64,000 bases of DNA, from positions 124,001 to 188,000 of the forward strand of contig CALGLE010000020.1 of NCBI GenBank assembly GCA_937930305.1, read 5' to 3'. The DNA comes from an uncultured Granulosicoccaceae bacterium. Its GTDB lineage: Bacteria; Pseudomonadota; Gammaproteobacteria; Granulosicoccales; Granulosicoccaceae. How positions within the stretch are numbered: position 1 is the first letter of the stretch; each line of letters starts with the position of its first letter. Positions 8,385-16,784 of the stretch are shown here, in pieces. Below the pieces are notes generated by a model, which ran no database searches, was not told the DNA's origin, and saw only the letters and a list, made by a program, of their open reading frames with translations. The position numbers were made by a program, and so were the translations under genes.

Positions 8385-10214
8385 CTAAACGCCATCAATT
8401 TCCGCTTCAAATTGCTCAACAACGGCTAAGAATTCCACGCCATAGCGTTCAAGCTTGTGATCCCCAACGCCCGACACCATCGACATCTCTTCTAAACTGC
8501 CTGGGCGCTTTTGCACCATGTCAGCTAGCGTGGCATCGGTAAACACCACGTACGCCGGAACTGAGGCTTCATCCGCTAGGTCTTTGCGCAATGATCGCAA
8601 GGCATCCCATAACGGTTGGTCACTGGCCGCGATGGACACGGGCGCGCGAGCCCGAGCGCTGCGTTGACGTTTAGGTTTCACCGTAGCCAGTTGACGACGA
8701 AATTGCAGGGATTGTTCACCGCGTAATACCGGGCGAGCTTGCTCGGTTAATTTCACCGAGCCATGCCCTTCTAAATCCACCGCTAAAAAATTATGGGCAA
8801 TGAGTTGGCGAAACACACCGCGCCAATCCGTTGGAGCAATGTCAGCACCGATGCCAAAGGTGGACAGTTGGTCGTGCCCGAATTGAACAATGCGATCCGT
8901 TGACTTACCTTGCAGTACATCAATTAAATAGTTCACACCGAAGCGTTGACCCGTGCGATACACACAACTCATCGCTTTTTGTGCCGCTTCCGTGGCGTCG
9001 TAGGTTTCTGGTGGTGTTAAACAGTTGTCGCAATTGCCGCACGCATCGCTACCCGGCTCATCAAAGTAATCCAATATCCATTGCCGACGACAGGCGGTCA
9101 TTTCTGCCAGACTGAGCATGGCATCCAACTTATGACTTTCCACGCGCTTGTGTTGCTCATCAGCCGAGGATTGCTGCATCATCTGACGTAAAGTGATCAC
9201 ATCTTGCAGGCCATACGACATCCACGCATTGGCAGGCTCGCCATCACGCCCTGCTCGACCGGTTTCTTGGTAGTAGGCCTCAACGCTTTTGGGTAAATTT
9301 AAGTGCGCAACAAAACGCACATCGGGTTTATCGATGCCCATACCAAACGCAATGGTGGCCACAATAATCACATTGTCTTCTCGCAGGAAGCGGTTTTGAT
9401 TCTGCTCTCGGTCCCGTGCCGACATGCGAGCGTGATACGGCAACGCGACACGACCTTTTTTCTCCAACCAAGCGGCTGTGTCGTCCACTTTTTTTCTGGA
9501 CAGGCAGTAAACGATGCCCGAATCTTCCGGGTGAAACGCTTTGATAAAACGCCACAATTCTTCGCGAGAACTCTGTGATTCGCGAATAAGATACCGAATG
9601 TTAGGCCGATCAAAGCTGGATACAAAATGCTGGGCGTGCACCAAATCTAAGTTCTTGGCAATCTCTTCACGAGTACGACGATCAGCTGTAGCGGTTAAGG
9701 CAATACGCGGCACTGCCGGATAGCGCTCGGCCAACACCGACAAGCCCATGTATTCGGGTCGAAAATCGTGCCCCCAAGCAGAGACGCAGTGCGCCTCATC
9801 AATGGCAAAAAGGGCCACCTCCAATTCATCCAACAACGCCAGTGTGGACGGCATAAGCAACCGCTCAGGTGCCACATAAAGCACATCCACGGTACCTTGA
9901 CGTAAGTCGGCTTCTATGGAACGAACCGATTCGGCGTCTAGGGTGGAATTAATAAATTGCGCGTTAAGGTTTAACGCGCGCAGAGCATCCACTTGATCTT
10001 GCATCAAAGCGATCAGCGGCGACACCACCACACCGACGCCCGAACGCACCAGCGAGGGAATTTGATAGCACAGCGATTTGCCACCGCCGGTGGGCATGAG
10101 AACGAGTGCATCGTTCCCGTCAATCACAGAGTTAATGATGTCGGCTTGCTGACCGCGAAACGCGTCGTAGCCGTAGATGGTGTTGAGGACGTCGACCGCA
10201 TCCGTGTGAGTCAT
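8385..10214 (-). CDS. recQ: ATP-dependent DNA helicase RecQ
   Basis: A 609-residue 3'-5' superfamily 2 helicase for recombination and replication-fork repair. Visible in order: the aromatic-rich start with GYDAFRGQQADII; Walker A PTGGGKSLCYQ (about 41-51); motif Ia VVSPLIALMQDQV; DEAH box IDEAHCVSAWGHDFRPEY; motif III ALTATAD; helicase C-domain with the GRAGRDGEP motif VI; a zinc-binding region with CRRQWILDYF and CGNCDNC; a winged-helix RQC domain; and a C-terminal HRDC domain (about 530-600). The length matches E. coli RecQ. It is a single-gene unit; the next gene upstream on the same strand ends about 100 bases away. Confidence 0.97.
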   Translation of the reverse strand: MTHTDAVDVLNTIYGYDAFRGQQADIINSVIDGNDALVLMPTGGGKSLCYQIPSLVRSGVGVVVSPLIALMQDQVDALRALNLNAQFINSTLDAESVRSIEADLRQGTVDVLYVAPERLLMPSTLALLDELEVALFAIDEAHCVSAWGHDFRPEYMGLSVLAERYPAVPRIALTATADRRTREEIAKNLDLVHAQHFVSSFDRPNIRYLIRESQSSREELWRFIKAFHPEDSGIVYCLSRKKVDDTAAWLEKKGRVALPYHARMSARDREQNQNRFLREDNVIIVATIAFGMGIDKPDVRFVAHLNLPKSVEAYYQETGRAGRDGEPANAWMSYGLQDVITLRQMMQQSSADEQHKRVESHKLDAMLSLAEMTACRRQWILDYFDEPGSDACGNCDNCLTPPETYDATEAAQKAMSCVYRTGQRFGVNYLIDVLQGKSTDRIVQFGHDQLSTFGIGADIAPTDWRGVFRQLIAHNFLAVDLEGHGSVKLTEQARPVLRGEQSLQFRRQLATVKPKRQRSARARAPVSIAASDQPLWDALRSLRKDLADEASVPAYVVFTDATLADMVQKRPGSLEEMSMVSGVGDHKLERYGVEFLAVVEQFEAEIDGV

Positions 10215-10315
10215 AGTTCGTAACCTGAAAATGTTAAGGGTTCAAGCGACTAATTTCCGTGTCGCGTGAGGTTATTGTACCAGCGTTGCTGGTGAGAATT
10301 CAGCCTAACAACGAT

Positions 10316-11020
10316 TTATTGAGCGGCTGATTTCAGCGCGTTGTAATCATCCACCACCGTTTGCATGCTGGTCGCATCGAAGGGGCGCAACCCACCTAAA
10401 ACCATGGATTTCGATCCTTTGCCGATTAGCTGATTGTCAGAAACCAACTCAAACGCCAGTTCGACAAGCCCCTTTTTACCCTCAACATCCAGCGTGGCAT
10501 TGGATAAGCTCACATCCACCGCACCACCGGATAATTTGTCCATAGACAGTTGCATGGATTGGTAAATTACCAAAGGCCGGGTTGGATTGATCATGACATC
10601 GTGTTCGCGCATCAACGGCTCTAAAACATCCGGGAAGGTTTTGCCAGAGAATTTCACATACTGTTCACTCAGCTCTGAAACAAAAGCCGCATCATCGGTT
10701 TTCTTCCCCCGGCATGTGGCGATCAATACATCCCGATCGCGACTGTCTTTTAGATGCGTGCGATCCCCCAGCTCGGATGGCAAAGAAACCGATGAGGTGC
10801 CATCCAACATACCCGCAAATTCCACGGCAATGTTTTCATGCAAACCGTATTGATTCAATAAAACGCAAAACAACAAATCCCCAGGCACGCAAAATCGTTT
10901 GTTGTCTGGGTCGTGCAAAGGATTGAAGTCACCGGCCACCTGTTTGGCAAACGCACTAGCCTTGGCAGGCTCAAACGTTAACCGCCCATTGTGTGTTTGG
11001 AAATACTCGCTGAGATTCAT
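10316..11020 (-). CDS. DUF3581 family protein
   Basis: A protein of about 234 residues matching the DUF3581 family of gammaproteobacteria. The N-terminal part contains FAKQVAGDFNPLHDPDNKRFCVPGD, reminiscent of MaoC/hot-dog-fold thioesterase-dehydratases, and the C-terminal half is a second possible hot-dog repeat. The molecular function is unknown. The start at ATG 11020 is preferred over ATG 11029 because AGGA lies about nine bases before it. There is no signal peptide, so the protein is cytoplasmic. Confidence 0.8.
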   Translation of the reverse strand: MNLSEYFQTHNGRLTFEPAKASAFAKQVAGDFNPLHDPDNKRFCVPGDLLFCVLLNQYGLHENIAVEFAGMLDGTSSVSLPSELGDRTHLKDSRDRDVLIATCRGKKTDDAAFVSELSEQYVKFSGKTFPDVLEPLMREHDVMINPTRPLVIYQSMQLSMDKLSGGAVDVSLSNATLDVEGKKGLVELAFELVSDNQLIGKGSKSMVLGGLRPFDATSMQTVVDDYNALKSAAQ

Positions 11021-11062
11021 GCTCACCATTCCTAATGTAAACCACGTCGTAGAATTTGATGC

Positions 11063-11647
11063 TTACGTCTGCGATCGCGCTGCCACAATACGTTCGTCGA
11101 AGTTGGCGGTTAAGTCTTCGGGCAAATGGACGGCGCGAGCATACAGCGGGCTGTGCCGATCAGCCAACACCGGGGCTGCCCATCCCGCCGTTGTCGCAAA
11201 AAAACGATCGACGCCCTCCCAGCCGAACACCGCTAGAAAACCGGCCAGCACACAATCCACATAACTTTGTAGCAAAGGATAATCGGTAGAGGCCATGGCC
11301 ACGTGTTCCGAAAGTGAAACATACATGGCGACGGGATCGGTTGACTTTATTGAAGTGACCGTGTGGCGGGCGTAGCCGCGTTCGCGTGCATCCAACGCGG
11401 GCAAATCAATGGCGCTGATCGGCACCATCACCCCATCAATGGAGCAACGCGCTGCAGGCTGTACGCTTAAGACAGAGTAACCGCGCACCCTTGGCGTACC
11501 TGCCACCTGAGCGGCACAAGCATCAGAAACGCGATGCCCCCAAATTCGTTGCCAACCGGAAACGGATGCGGGCGCAAACTTTTCCGCCAACGGCCGTGTT
11601 TCTCGGTTAACCAAAGACCCATAACCAAAATAATTCACGCTATTCAA
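11063..11647 (-). CDS. Gamma-glutamylcyclotransferase-fold protein
   Basis: A 194-residue cytoplasmic protein. The N-terminus NYFGYGSLVNRETRP is the substrate-binding YGSL signature of the GGCT/AIG2 superfamily, and the glutamate in LDARERGYAR fits the catalytic base position. It may cyclise gamma-glutamyl compounds and so affect glutathione turnover; the exact substrate is unresolved. The start is a TTG at 11647 or the GTG at 11638; neither has a strong ribosome site. It is divergent from the CAO-like operon with less than 50 bases between starts. Confidence 0.78.
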   Translation of the reverse strand: MNSVNYFGYGSLVNRETRPLAEKFAPASVSGWQRIWGHRVSDACAAQVAGTPRVRGYSVLSVQPAARCSIDGVMVPISAIDLPALDARERGYARHTVTSIKSTDPVAMYVSLSEHVAMASTDYPLLQSYVDCVLAGFLAVFGWEGVDRFFATTAGWAAPVLADRHSPLYARAVHLPEDLTANFDERIVAARSQT

Positions 11648-11695
11648 CTTTTTCGTTCACTCGCAGGCACTTAAGCTTCGCTATAGTCATAGGTT

Positions 11696-12421
11696 GTGAA
11701 CAGTGTAAACACACCCGCTCGATTGCGCCCAACCCGATCGCCCAGCTGGCAGCGATGGGCTGTGAGGCGGCTGGCATACGCTGGCACGCTTTGCGCGGCT
11801 GCCCTCATTATCGCCAGTTGGACCAATGCCGCGATGGCCGCACAGCTAACGCCAGAACAGCAGCGCTTGGCAGAACAATTGGCCAACTCCATGGATTGGC
11901 ACAGCTTGGCCGCATCGGTGGCTTCGGGCCGCTCGGGCGAGCCCGAGCACCCACTCGCACAGCAAACGCTCAGTATTGAGGAAAGTGTTACCAAAAAGTC
12001 GAATTCAGCCAGAAATTCAGCCAGGCAGGTGCGGGTTTACCAATTCGATTACCACCACGCCATCGCACGCGTTGTGGTCGTGTCATTGACAAAGAATGCG
12101 GTCGTCAGTGAAACGCTCATTCCATCACCGCATCTGCCCTTGAACGAGGTGGAATCTGCGGCGGCACTTAACTGGCTAGGCGATGATGCGCAAGCACTGG
12201 CTCGCCTGCGTGCCGAACAAATTCGACGCGGCCAAACACCCTTCACGAATTTATCCGAACTATCCGTAAAAGCCAGCATCTATGTGCCTATCGATAAACA
12301 GCATGAATGTGCGCTTGAACGCTGCGCGTTGCTGTCGTTAATAGACGACGGCAACACTGTATTTGCCATAGAGCCTTTAATCAATTTACAACGACGCACC
12401 GTCGGTTGGTTACTGCCATGA
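11696..12421 (+). CDS. Exported protein resembling the N-terminal (N2/N3) domains of copper amine oxidase
   Basis: A 241-residue protein with an N-terminal signal peptide or anchor (hydrophobic LAYAGTLCAAALIIASW, then AMA-A). After a helical segment, the stretch HPLAQQ...VYQFDYHHAIARVVVVSLTK...PLNEVESAAAL (about 85-160) looks like the cystatin-like N2 domain of copper amine oxidases, where a beta-strand pair describes the turnover of V-x-L-x-x-x-x-V. The rest (about 160-241) could be N3. The GTG start at 11696 lacks a convincing ribosome site; an internal GTG near 11759 is possible. The stop overlaps the next gene (ATGA). The match is by eye and weaker than for the third gene. Likely a periplasmic partner of the two downstream CAO-like proteins. 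Confidence 0.6.
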   Translation: MNSVNTPARLRPTRSPSWQRWAVRRLAYAGTLCAAALIIASWTNAAMAAQLTPEQQRLAEQLANSMDWHSLAASVASGRSGEPEHPLAQQTLSIEESVTKKSNSARNSARQVRVYQFDYHHAIARVVVVSLTKNAVVSETLIPSPHLPLNEVESAAALNWLGDDAQALARLRAEQIRRGQTPFTNLSELSVKASIYVPIDKQHECALERCALLSLIDDGNTVFAIEPLINLQRRTVGWLLP

Positions 12422-13698
12422 ATGCAGCAGGCAACCCATTGACTGCTATCGTGTTGCTCATGCTGTGTTCGCAATTTTTTGCAGCTCCCGCGGCTTCTCA
12501 AACAACTCGTGATTGTGTCAGTGGCACCGCGCTTTCACATGAATTCCCATCGGGTGCTCGCTGGTCGATGTGCGCCGAACTCAATGAAACCTTCGGCTTA
12601 CACTTGACTCAGCTGCACTACTTTGCACCTGGGGATACAGACAGGCAGACCTTTTCTGAATTGCATTTAGCTGGCTTGTTGGAGCACTTTCACGATGAAG
12701 AAACTGAGCGATCAGTTTTTGCTAACACCCAATTGGGTGGGCAACATTTTATTAACTTCAATGAAGATACGTGCCCCGGTGAATTAGTGGTAGTACCAAC
12801 CACCGAATTGGACAGTGCCGATCAGAACGTGAACAACAAAACCGTATGCATCGACAGTTATGCTGATAAGATTTTGGCCAAGTTCAATAACGATGCTGTG
12901 GTGCAATCACACCGTTGGGACATCATCGGTGCTGCAGCCAACGGGTTTGATGCTTGGGAGGTGGTGATCTCCTTAGGCGAAGAAGGCACAATTACGCCTA
13001 CCATCAATCGCAGTGGCGTTGTGCATCGCTTTACGACGCAGAGCAGTTTCGGCTCAATGGGTGTGCCCAATAATATGGGTACTGATCCTTATGCGGTTAG
13101 CAGCACCGTGTTGGCCACTTGGCGAATCGTGCCTGGGATGGGCCCCATTAACAGCACCCAAACGGCAGAACAACTCGACTTCACACTGCGCCCCGACTTA
13201 GGCAACCGGCGCCCCATGAACACCGCGGTACTGCCGACCGAAACACTGCGTCAAGTGAACCGTGAACAATTTCGGCGTTGGCTGGTTCGAGGTAGCGATG
13301 GTGCTGGTTACACCTTGGATGTACAAAACAACGGTTTTCAGTATCGATCCAAACAATTTAACTGGGCACTGTTTGATGTGGCTTTCACTCGCTTCAACGC
13401 CTGCGAGCTCATGACGTTGAACAATCTGGGTAACTCGCATAACAACAGTGAAAATTCTTCCGTGTGTGGCGAATCACTAGAAGACTTTGTCAGTGGTGAG
13501 TCGCTGGAGAACGCCACACCGGTGATTTGGTTTAGCCAATCCATGCCCATTGTGCGAACCGCTGAAGATGTTCCCCTGATGCAAACACGCTCATTGTCAT
13601 TTGATTTAGTACCCTTTGATTGGACCGAGAATTCCCCGTTCGCACCCAATACAGACCCCATAATTCCTCCAAGCCGCGATAGCGACAACGGCTTATGA
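12418..13698 (+). CDS. Exported copper amine oxidase-like protein lacking all catalytic residues
   Basis: A 426-residue secreted protein (signal peptide ending AAPAAS). By eye it aligns with the downstream gene over most of its length: WSMCAELNETFGLHL, DTCPGEL, EEGTITPTINRSGVVHRF, ATWRI, RGYELAP-like GYTLDVQNN, and the C-terminal VIWFSQSMPIVRTAEDVP. These follow the order of a CAO catalytic domain. At the aligned positions the topaquinone Tyr is Asp (in NGFDAW), the catalytic Asp is Ala, and the three copper His are replaced (STVLATW; PIVR). It should therefore be inactive, perhaps a structural or binding subunit. The start is ATG 12418, overlapping the preceding stop (ATGA); an in-frame TTG at 12406 is rejected. 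Confidence 0.65.
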   Translation: MNAAGNPLTAIVLLMLCSQFFAAPAASQTTRDCVSGTALSHEFPSGARWSMCAELNETFGLHLTQLHYFAPGDTDRQTFSELHLAGLLEHFHDEETERSVFANTQLGGQHFINFNEDTCPGELVVVPTTELDSADQNVNNKTVCIDSYADKILAKFNNDAVVQSHRWDIIGAAANGFDAWEVVISLGEEGTITPTINRSGVVHRFTTQSSFGSMGVPNNMGTDPYAVSSTVLATWRIVPGMGPINSTQTAEQLDFTLRPDLGNRRPMNTAVLPTETLRQVNREQFRRWLVRGSDGAGYTLDVQNNGFQYRSKQFNWALFDVAFTRFNACELMTLNNLGNSHNNSENSSVCGESLEDFVSGESLENATPVIWFSQSMPIVRTAEDVPLMQTRSLSFDLVPFDWTENSPFAPNTDPIIPPSRDSDNGL

Positions 13699-15476
13699 AG
13701 CAAGTCCTCGTGAACCATACCCTGTGGAATAGGCCGAAGCGGATGCCTCAGACGTGTATACGTCCAAGTGCAATTCGCCCGGCGTGGATTCGCCCGGCGT
13801 GGATTCGCCTGGCTATGTTTGTGTTCGCTATGTTGTGCTTGTGGATGATTGACTTGAACGTGGCCAACGCTCACGGCGATGAGCAAGCCAACGTACAAGT
13901 CGATGCGGTTGCTAAACCATCGAAAAATGCACGCGTTAATTCTCAGAGCCAGAGGCAAATCAAGTCCACATTCACCGAAAATGAAGACACCCAGTGCGGA
14001 AACACCAAGCCAATACAAGTTCAATTTGCAAACGGTGCGGGCTGGGCGTTCTGTGTTGATAACCGCGTGCGTGAAAACTTGGTGTTATCCAATTTACGCT
14101 ACGTAAACGTTGACGGCGATCCATTTTCCGTTCTAGCCAGTGCGGGCATCAGCCAATTGCATGTGGCCTATGATGACAGCAATGTGACCTACAACGATGT
14201 TACCCAGTTCGGTTTAGGCGATGGTTTTATGCTGGATTTATCAGAGGCCGATTGCCCCGAAGGCACCATTTTAGGCAACGGTGGACGAGCGGCTATTTGT
14301 GTCACACAAATTAAATCGACCAGTGCACACCGAACCCAAAACCGTCGTGCGCAACGCGAATCGCTTAATTTATTTTCCGTCTCCCAAGTGGGTGCCTACA
14401 CCTATGTTTTAGACTGGACATTGTACGACGATGGCACCATCGAACCCGCCGTGGGAGCCACGGGCGCACTGCAAAGAAGCTCGCCGATTGTTGAACAACC
14501 GTTTGGCCGCGTACTCTCTGAAGACCCCGATACCCAATGGTTGTCGCACACACACAATTATTACTGGCGCTTAGATTTCGATTTAGGAGAAAGTGCGGAT
14601 GACGACATTGTGGTGGAGACGCGACAACGCTTAGATGAAGATGGGTTTCGTGTAAACACGCGCGAAACCTTTAGCACGGAGCAAGCAAGGCGCATCGACC
14701 CCGAAACTTATCAGTCGTGGCGGTTATATGAATTTGAGAGTGATAGCAACGCTCGCGGCTACGAATTAGCGCCCCAACACCATGGCCATAGGTTGGAAAG
14801 AAAAGAAGTTGAGCCGTACACCGAATTTGATTTTTTCATCACGATTGCGAATGATTGCGAACGTTTTGCCAGTGACAACAGCTTGTTCAATCCAGAGTGT
14901 GATAACCACGTGTTGGAATTTGCGAACAACGAACCCTTGCAGAACCAAGATATCGTCGCGTGGCATCGTGTGTCGTTTCATCACGTACCGCGTAACGAAG
15001 ACCAACGGCATATGCACACGCATTGGGACGCGTTCCAGATCACGCCCATCAACATCACAGCCTTCACACCCAGTTCCGCCAACTTGACTAACCAACCACC
15101 GACGGTTACGAACCCGAGTCCCATCGTTGCATCCGTTGGTGAGACAATTGAATCGAAGCTCATCGCCACAGACCCCGACAATGACGCCCTACACTTTCAC
15201 GCAGCGGAACTGCCCGAAGGCATTGAACTCACCCCCGAAGGATTATTTACAGGCACGCCGCAACTCGCGGGTCGGTATGTCGTGCCCGTAACGGTTTCCG
15301 ATGAGTTAAGTCAGCGTGTCGTGGAGCAAGTCTTCGAAATCACATCGGCAATCAACAACGGTGGCACCAACCAAAGTTCAAGCGGCTTTTTCGGCAGCGT
15401 CAGTATGGGGTGGTTACTGCTACTGGCTTGGATAGTTGCGCGACGCAACCATCGCGCCGTCACCATTTCGACGTAA
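13695..15476 (+). CDS. Copper amine oxidase-like exported protein with Ig-like domain and C-terminal sorting tail
   Basis: A 593-residue protein: signal anchor (about 39-58); CAO catalytic-like domain (about 100-460); an Ig/He-PIG-type domain (about 468-550, DPDNDALHFHAAELPEGIEL, GLFTGTP); then Gly/Ser, a hydrophobic helix and basic residues (GFFGSVSMGWLLLLAWIVAR), a GlyGly-CTERM-like tail. CAO landmarks: VGAYTYVLDWTLYDDGTI holds the candidate topaquinone Tyr235, HTHNYYWRLD gives copper ligands His285 and His287, FHHVPRNED gives His430, and Asp168 in YNDVTQFGLG fits the catalytic base. The consensus N-Y-D/E around the Tyr is A-Y-T, so cofactor formation is uncertain. True CAOs are longer N-terminally; here those domains are apparently the first gene. 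Start ATGA-overlaps the preceding gene. Confidence 0.75.
   Translation: MKQVLVNHTLWNRPKRMPQTCIRPSAIRPAWIRPAWIRLAMFVFAMLCLWMIDLNVANAHGDEQANVQVDAVAKPSKNARVNSQSQRQIKSTFTENEDTQCGNTKPIQVQFANGAGWAFCVDNRVRENLVLSNLRYVNVDGDPFSVLASAGISQLHVAYDDSNVTYNDVTQFGLGDGFMLDLSEADCPEGTILGNGGRAAICVTQIKSTSAHRTQNRRAQRESLNLFSVSQVGAYTYVLDWTLYDDGTIEPAVGATGALQRSSPIVEQPFGRVLSEDPDTQWLSHTHNYYWRLDFDLGESADDDIVVETRQRLDEDGFRVNTRETFSTEQARRIDPETYQSWRLYEFESDSNARGYELAPQHHGHRLERKEVEPYTEFDFFITIANDCERFASDNSLFNPECDNHVLEFANNEPLQNQDIVAWHRVSFHHVPRNEDQRHMHTHWDAFQITPINITAFTPSSANLTNQPPTVTNPSPIVASVGETIESKLIATDPDNDALHFHAAELPEGIELTPEGLFTGTPQLAGRYVVPVTVSDELSQRVVEQVFEITSAINNGGTNQSSSGFFGSVSMGWLLLLAWIVARRNHRAVTIST
13773..13813 (+). repeat. 15-bp tandem repeat inside the signal region of the CAO-like gene
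   Basis: Unit ATTCGCCCGGCGTGG occurs twice exactly (13773-13787, 13788-13802), followed by an 11-base partial third copy with one mismatch. It encodes the repeated IRPAW in the positively charged segment ahead of the signal helix. Being in frame, copy-number change would lengthen or shorten only the N-region. Confidence 0.9.
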
Positions 15477-15512
15477 AACCGCAACGCAAAGCGCGGTTGA
15501 ATAACGTCAGGC

Positions 15513-16121
15513 TTAGCCGTTCGGATCGGTCAGTGAAAACGCATCGCGCTGTGATGCGCTGTCGTGCCACATCGCAAGCCGGCTATAGTCTCCTCGCCAA
15601 TCCACATCGGGGTTTCGAAAATCCAAGTAACCCAAGGCACACGCGAGCGTAATGCCTTCGAGACTGGATTCCGATTCCGGTAAACGCTGGTTGAACCAGC
15701 CCAAACCGGTATGTATCTTCACCCACTGCTCGTCAATCCAGCCCGACCAGCGATGTTCTTCTGGCCGGAGAAAGGTTTCGTAGCGAATCAGCACCGCAGC
15801 TTCCATCATCCCGTTCGCCACGGAATGCCCCGTCAGCACATTCCAACGAGCGTCGCCCGCCGCGGGAATCAAAGCGTGGTTACCGGCTAAGCTGTCGAGG
15901 TATTCGCAAATGACGTAAGAATCCATCAACACCGTGCCGTCATCAAGCTCTAGTGCAGGAATTTTGCGTAGAGGGTTGACCGTTTCGCCGTATTGGGTAT
16001 CCGTTTTTCCCGGCGCGACGTGTGTTTCGATAATCTTGATTTGATCAAATAATCCCAACTCCAAGGCCGCGATGCGCACTTTTCTAACGAAAGGCGAAGG
16101 GGCTGCCGAATGCAATCTCAT
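15513..16121 (-). CDS. Glutathione S-transferase family protein
   Basis: A 202-residue cytosolic GST. The N-terminal thioredoxin-like domain (1-80) has SPFVRKVRIAALE, NPLRKIPALELDDGTVLMDS (the cis-Pro and glutathione-binding Asp-Ser) and ICEYLD. The all-helical C-terminal domain ends with the usual N-capping-like DFRNPDVDWRGDYSRLAMW. The Ser in SPFVR is the likely catalytic residue. The start ATG overlaps the greB stop by four bases (ATGA), so it is co-transcribed with greB. The substrate is unknown. Confidence 0.92.
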   Translation of the reverse strand: MRLHSAAPSPFVRKVRIAALELGLFDQIKIIETHVAPGKTDTQYGETVNPLRKIPALELDDGTVLMDSYVICEYLDSLAGNHALIPAAGDARWNVLTGHSVANGMMEAAVLIRYETFLRPEEHRWSGWIDEQWVKIHTGLGWFNQRLPESESSLEGITLACALGYLDFRNPDVDWRGDYSRLAMWHDSASQRDAFSLTDPNG

Positions 16122-16621
16122 AGAACATCTTCCTGGTAGCTAACAGCCACAATAAAATAATGGCGGGTTACACCGTTGATGGTTAAGGTGACTTCATCAT
16201 CTATGCGTTTTTTAAGCATAGCGCGAGCGAGTGGAGAATCTACACTGATGTGCTTTTTCGCCGGATCGATTTCATCCGCTCCGACCACCCGTACCGTCAT
16301 GGCTTCGTCATCATCAGACTCCAGCGATACAGTGGCACCAAAAAACACCTGTTCATTATCCGCACGCCGATCCACCACCACCAAATCGGGAATGCGCTTT
16401 TGCAAGTATCGTATGCGCCGATCCAACTCTCGCAGTTCTTTTTTACGATAAATGTACTCCGCATTTTCCGACCGATCCCCTTCGGCCGCAGCCGCTGACA
16501 AGGCTGCTGTAACATCTGCACGCCGGACCCAGATGTCTTTTTCTTCCTGCTTCAAGCCATCAAACCCCGCGCGCGTTATGTACGGCGAAGACTTCGGCTG
16601 TGGGGGGCGGTAACGACCCAT
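16118..16621 (-). CDS. greB: Transcription elongation factor GreB
   Basis: A 167-residue Gre factor that stimulates RNA polymerase to cleave backtracked transcripts. An N-terminal coiled coil (about 8-80) contains YITRAGFDGLKQE and GDRSENAEYIYRKKELRELDRRIRYL, with the tip acidic D-x-x-x-x-E pair typical of Gre. The C-terminal FKBP-like domain carries VFFGATVSLE and ISVDSPLARAMLKKRIDDEV. The GreB-type spacing FFGATV and basic linker favour GreB over GreA. The start at ATG 16621 gives the canonical MGRYRPP N-terminus; an upstream in-frame ATG at 16660 is not supported by homology. Confidence 0.95.
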   Translation of the reverse strand: MGRYRPPQPKSSPYITRAGFDGLKQEEKDIWVRRADVTAALSAAAAEGDRSENAEYIYRKKELRELDRRIRYLQKRIPDLVVVDRRADNEQVFFGATVSLESDDDEAMTVRVVGADEIDPAKKHISVDSPLARAMLKKRIDDEVTLTINGVTRHYFIVAVSYQEDVL

Positions 16622-16663
16622 GGCATTGACTGTCAGATAAAGGGCATGTGATCGTAGCAATGC

Positions 16664-16692
16664 TCGACTGGAAGTGCCAGAGCGAGTATACT
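16664..16692 (+). promoter_or_regulatory. Probable sigma-70 promoter of tRNA-Arg
   Basis: A -35-like TCGACT (16664-16669) and a -10-like TATACT (16687-16692) are separated by 17 bases, placing transcription start about 6-7 bases before the tRNA 5' end. Two mismatches to TTGACA, one to TATAAT. Confidence 0.6.
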
Positions 16693-16704
16693 TAAACCCA
16701 GAGC

Positions 16705-16781
16705 GCGCCCGTAGCTCAGCTGGATAGAGTACCTGGCTTCGAACCAGGTGGTCGGAGGTTCGAGTCCTTCCGGGCGCGCCA
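16705..16781 (+). tRNA. tRNA-Arg (anticodon TCG)
   Basis: A 77-base cloverleaf. The acceptor stem GCGCCCG pairs with CGGGCGC, with discriminator G and encoded CCA. The D arm contains GCTCAGCTGGATAGAGT, the anticodon stem CCTGG/CCAGG encloses loop CTTCGAA (anticodon TCG, reads CGA), the variable loop is GTGGTC-like and the T arm is GGAGG TTCGAGT CCTTC. The gene ends only three bases before the convergent SCO gene stop. No separate terminator is visible. Confidence 0.96.
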
Positions 16782-16784
16782 ATT

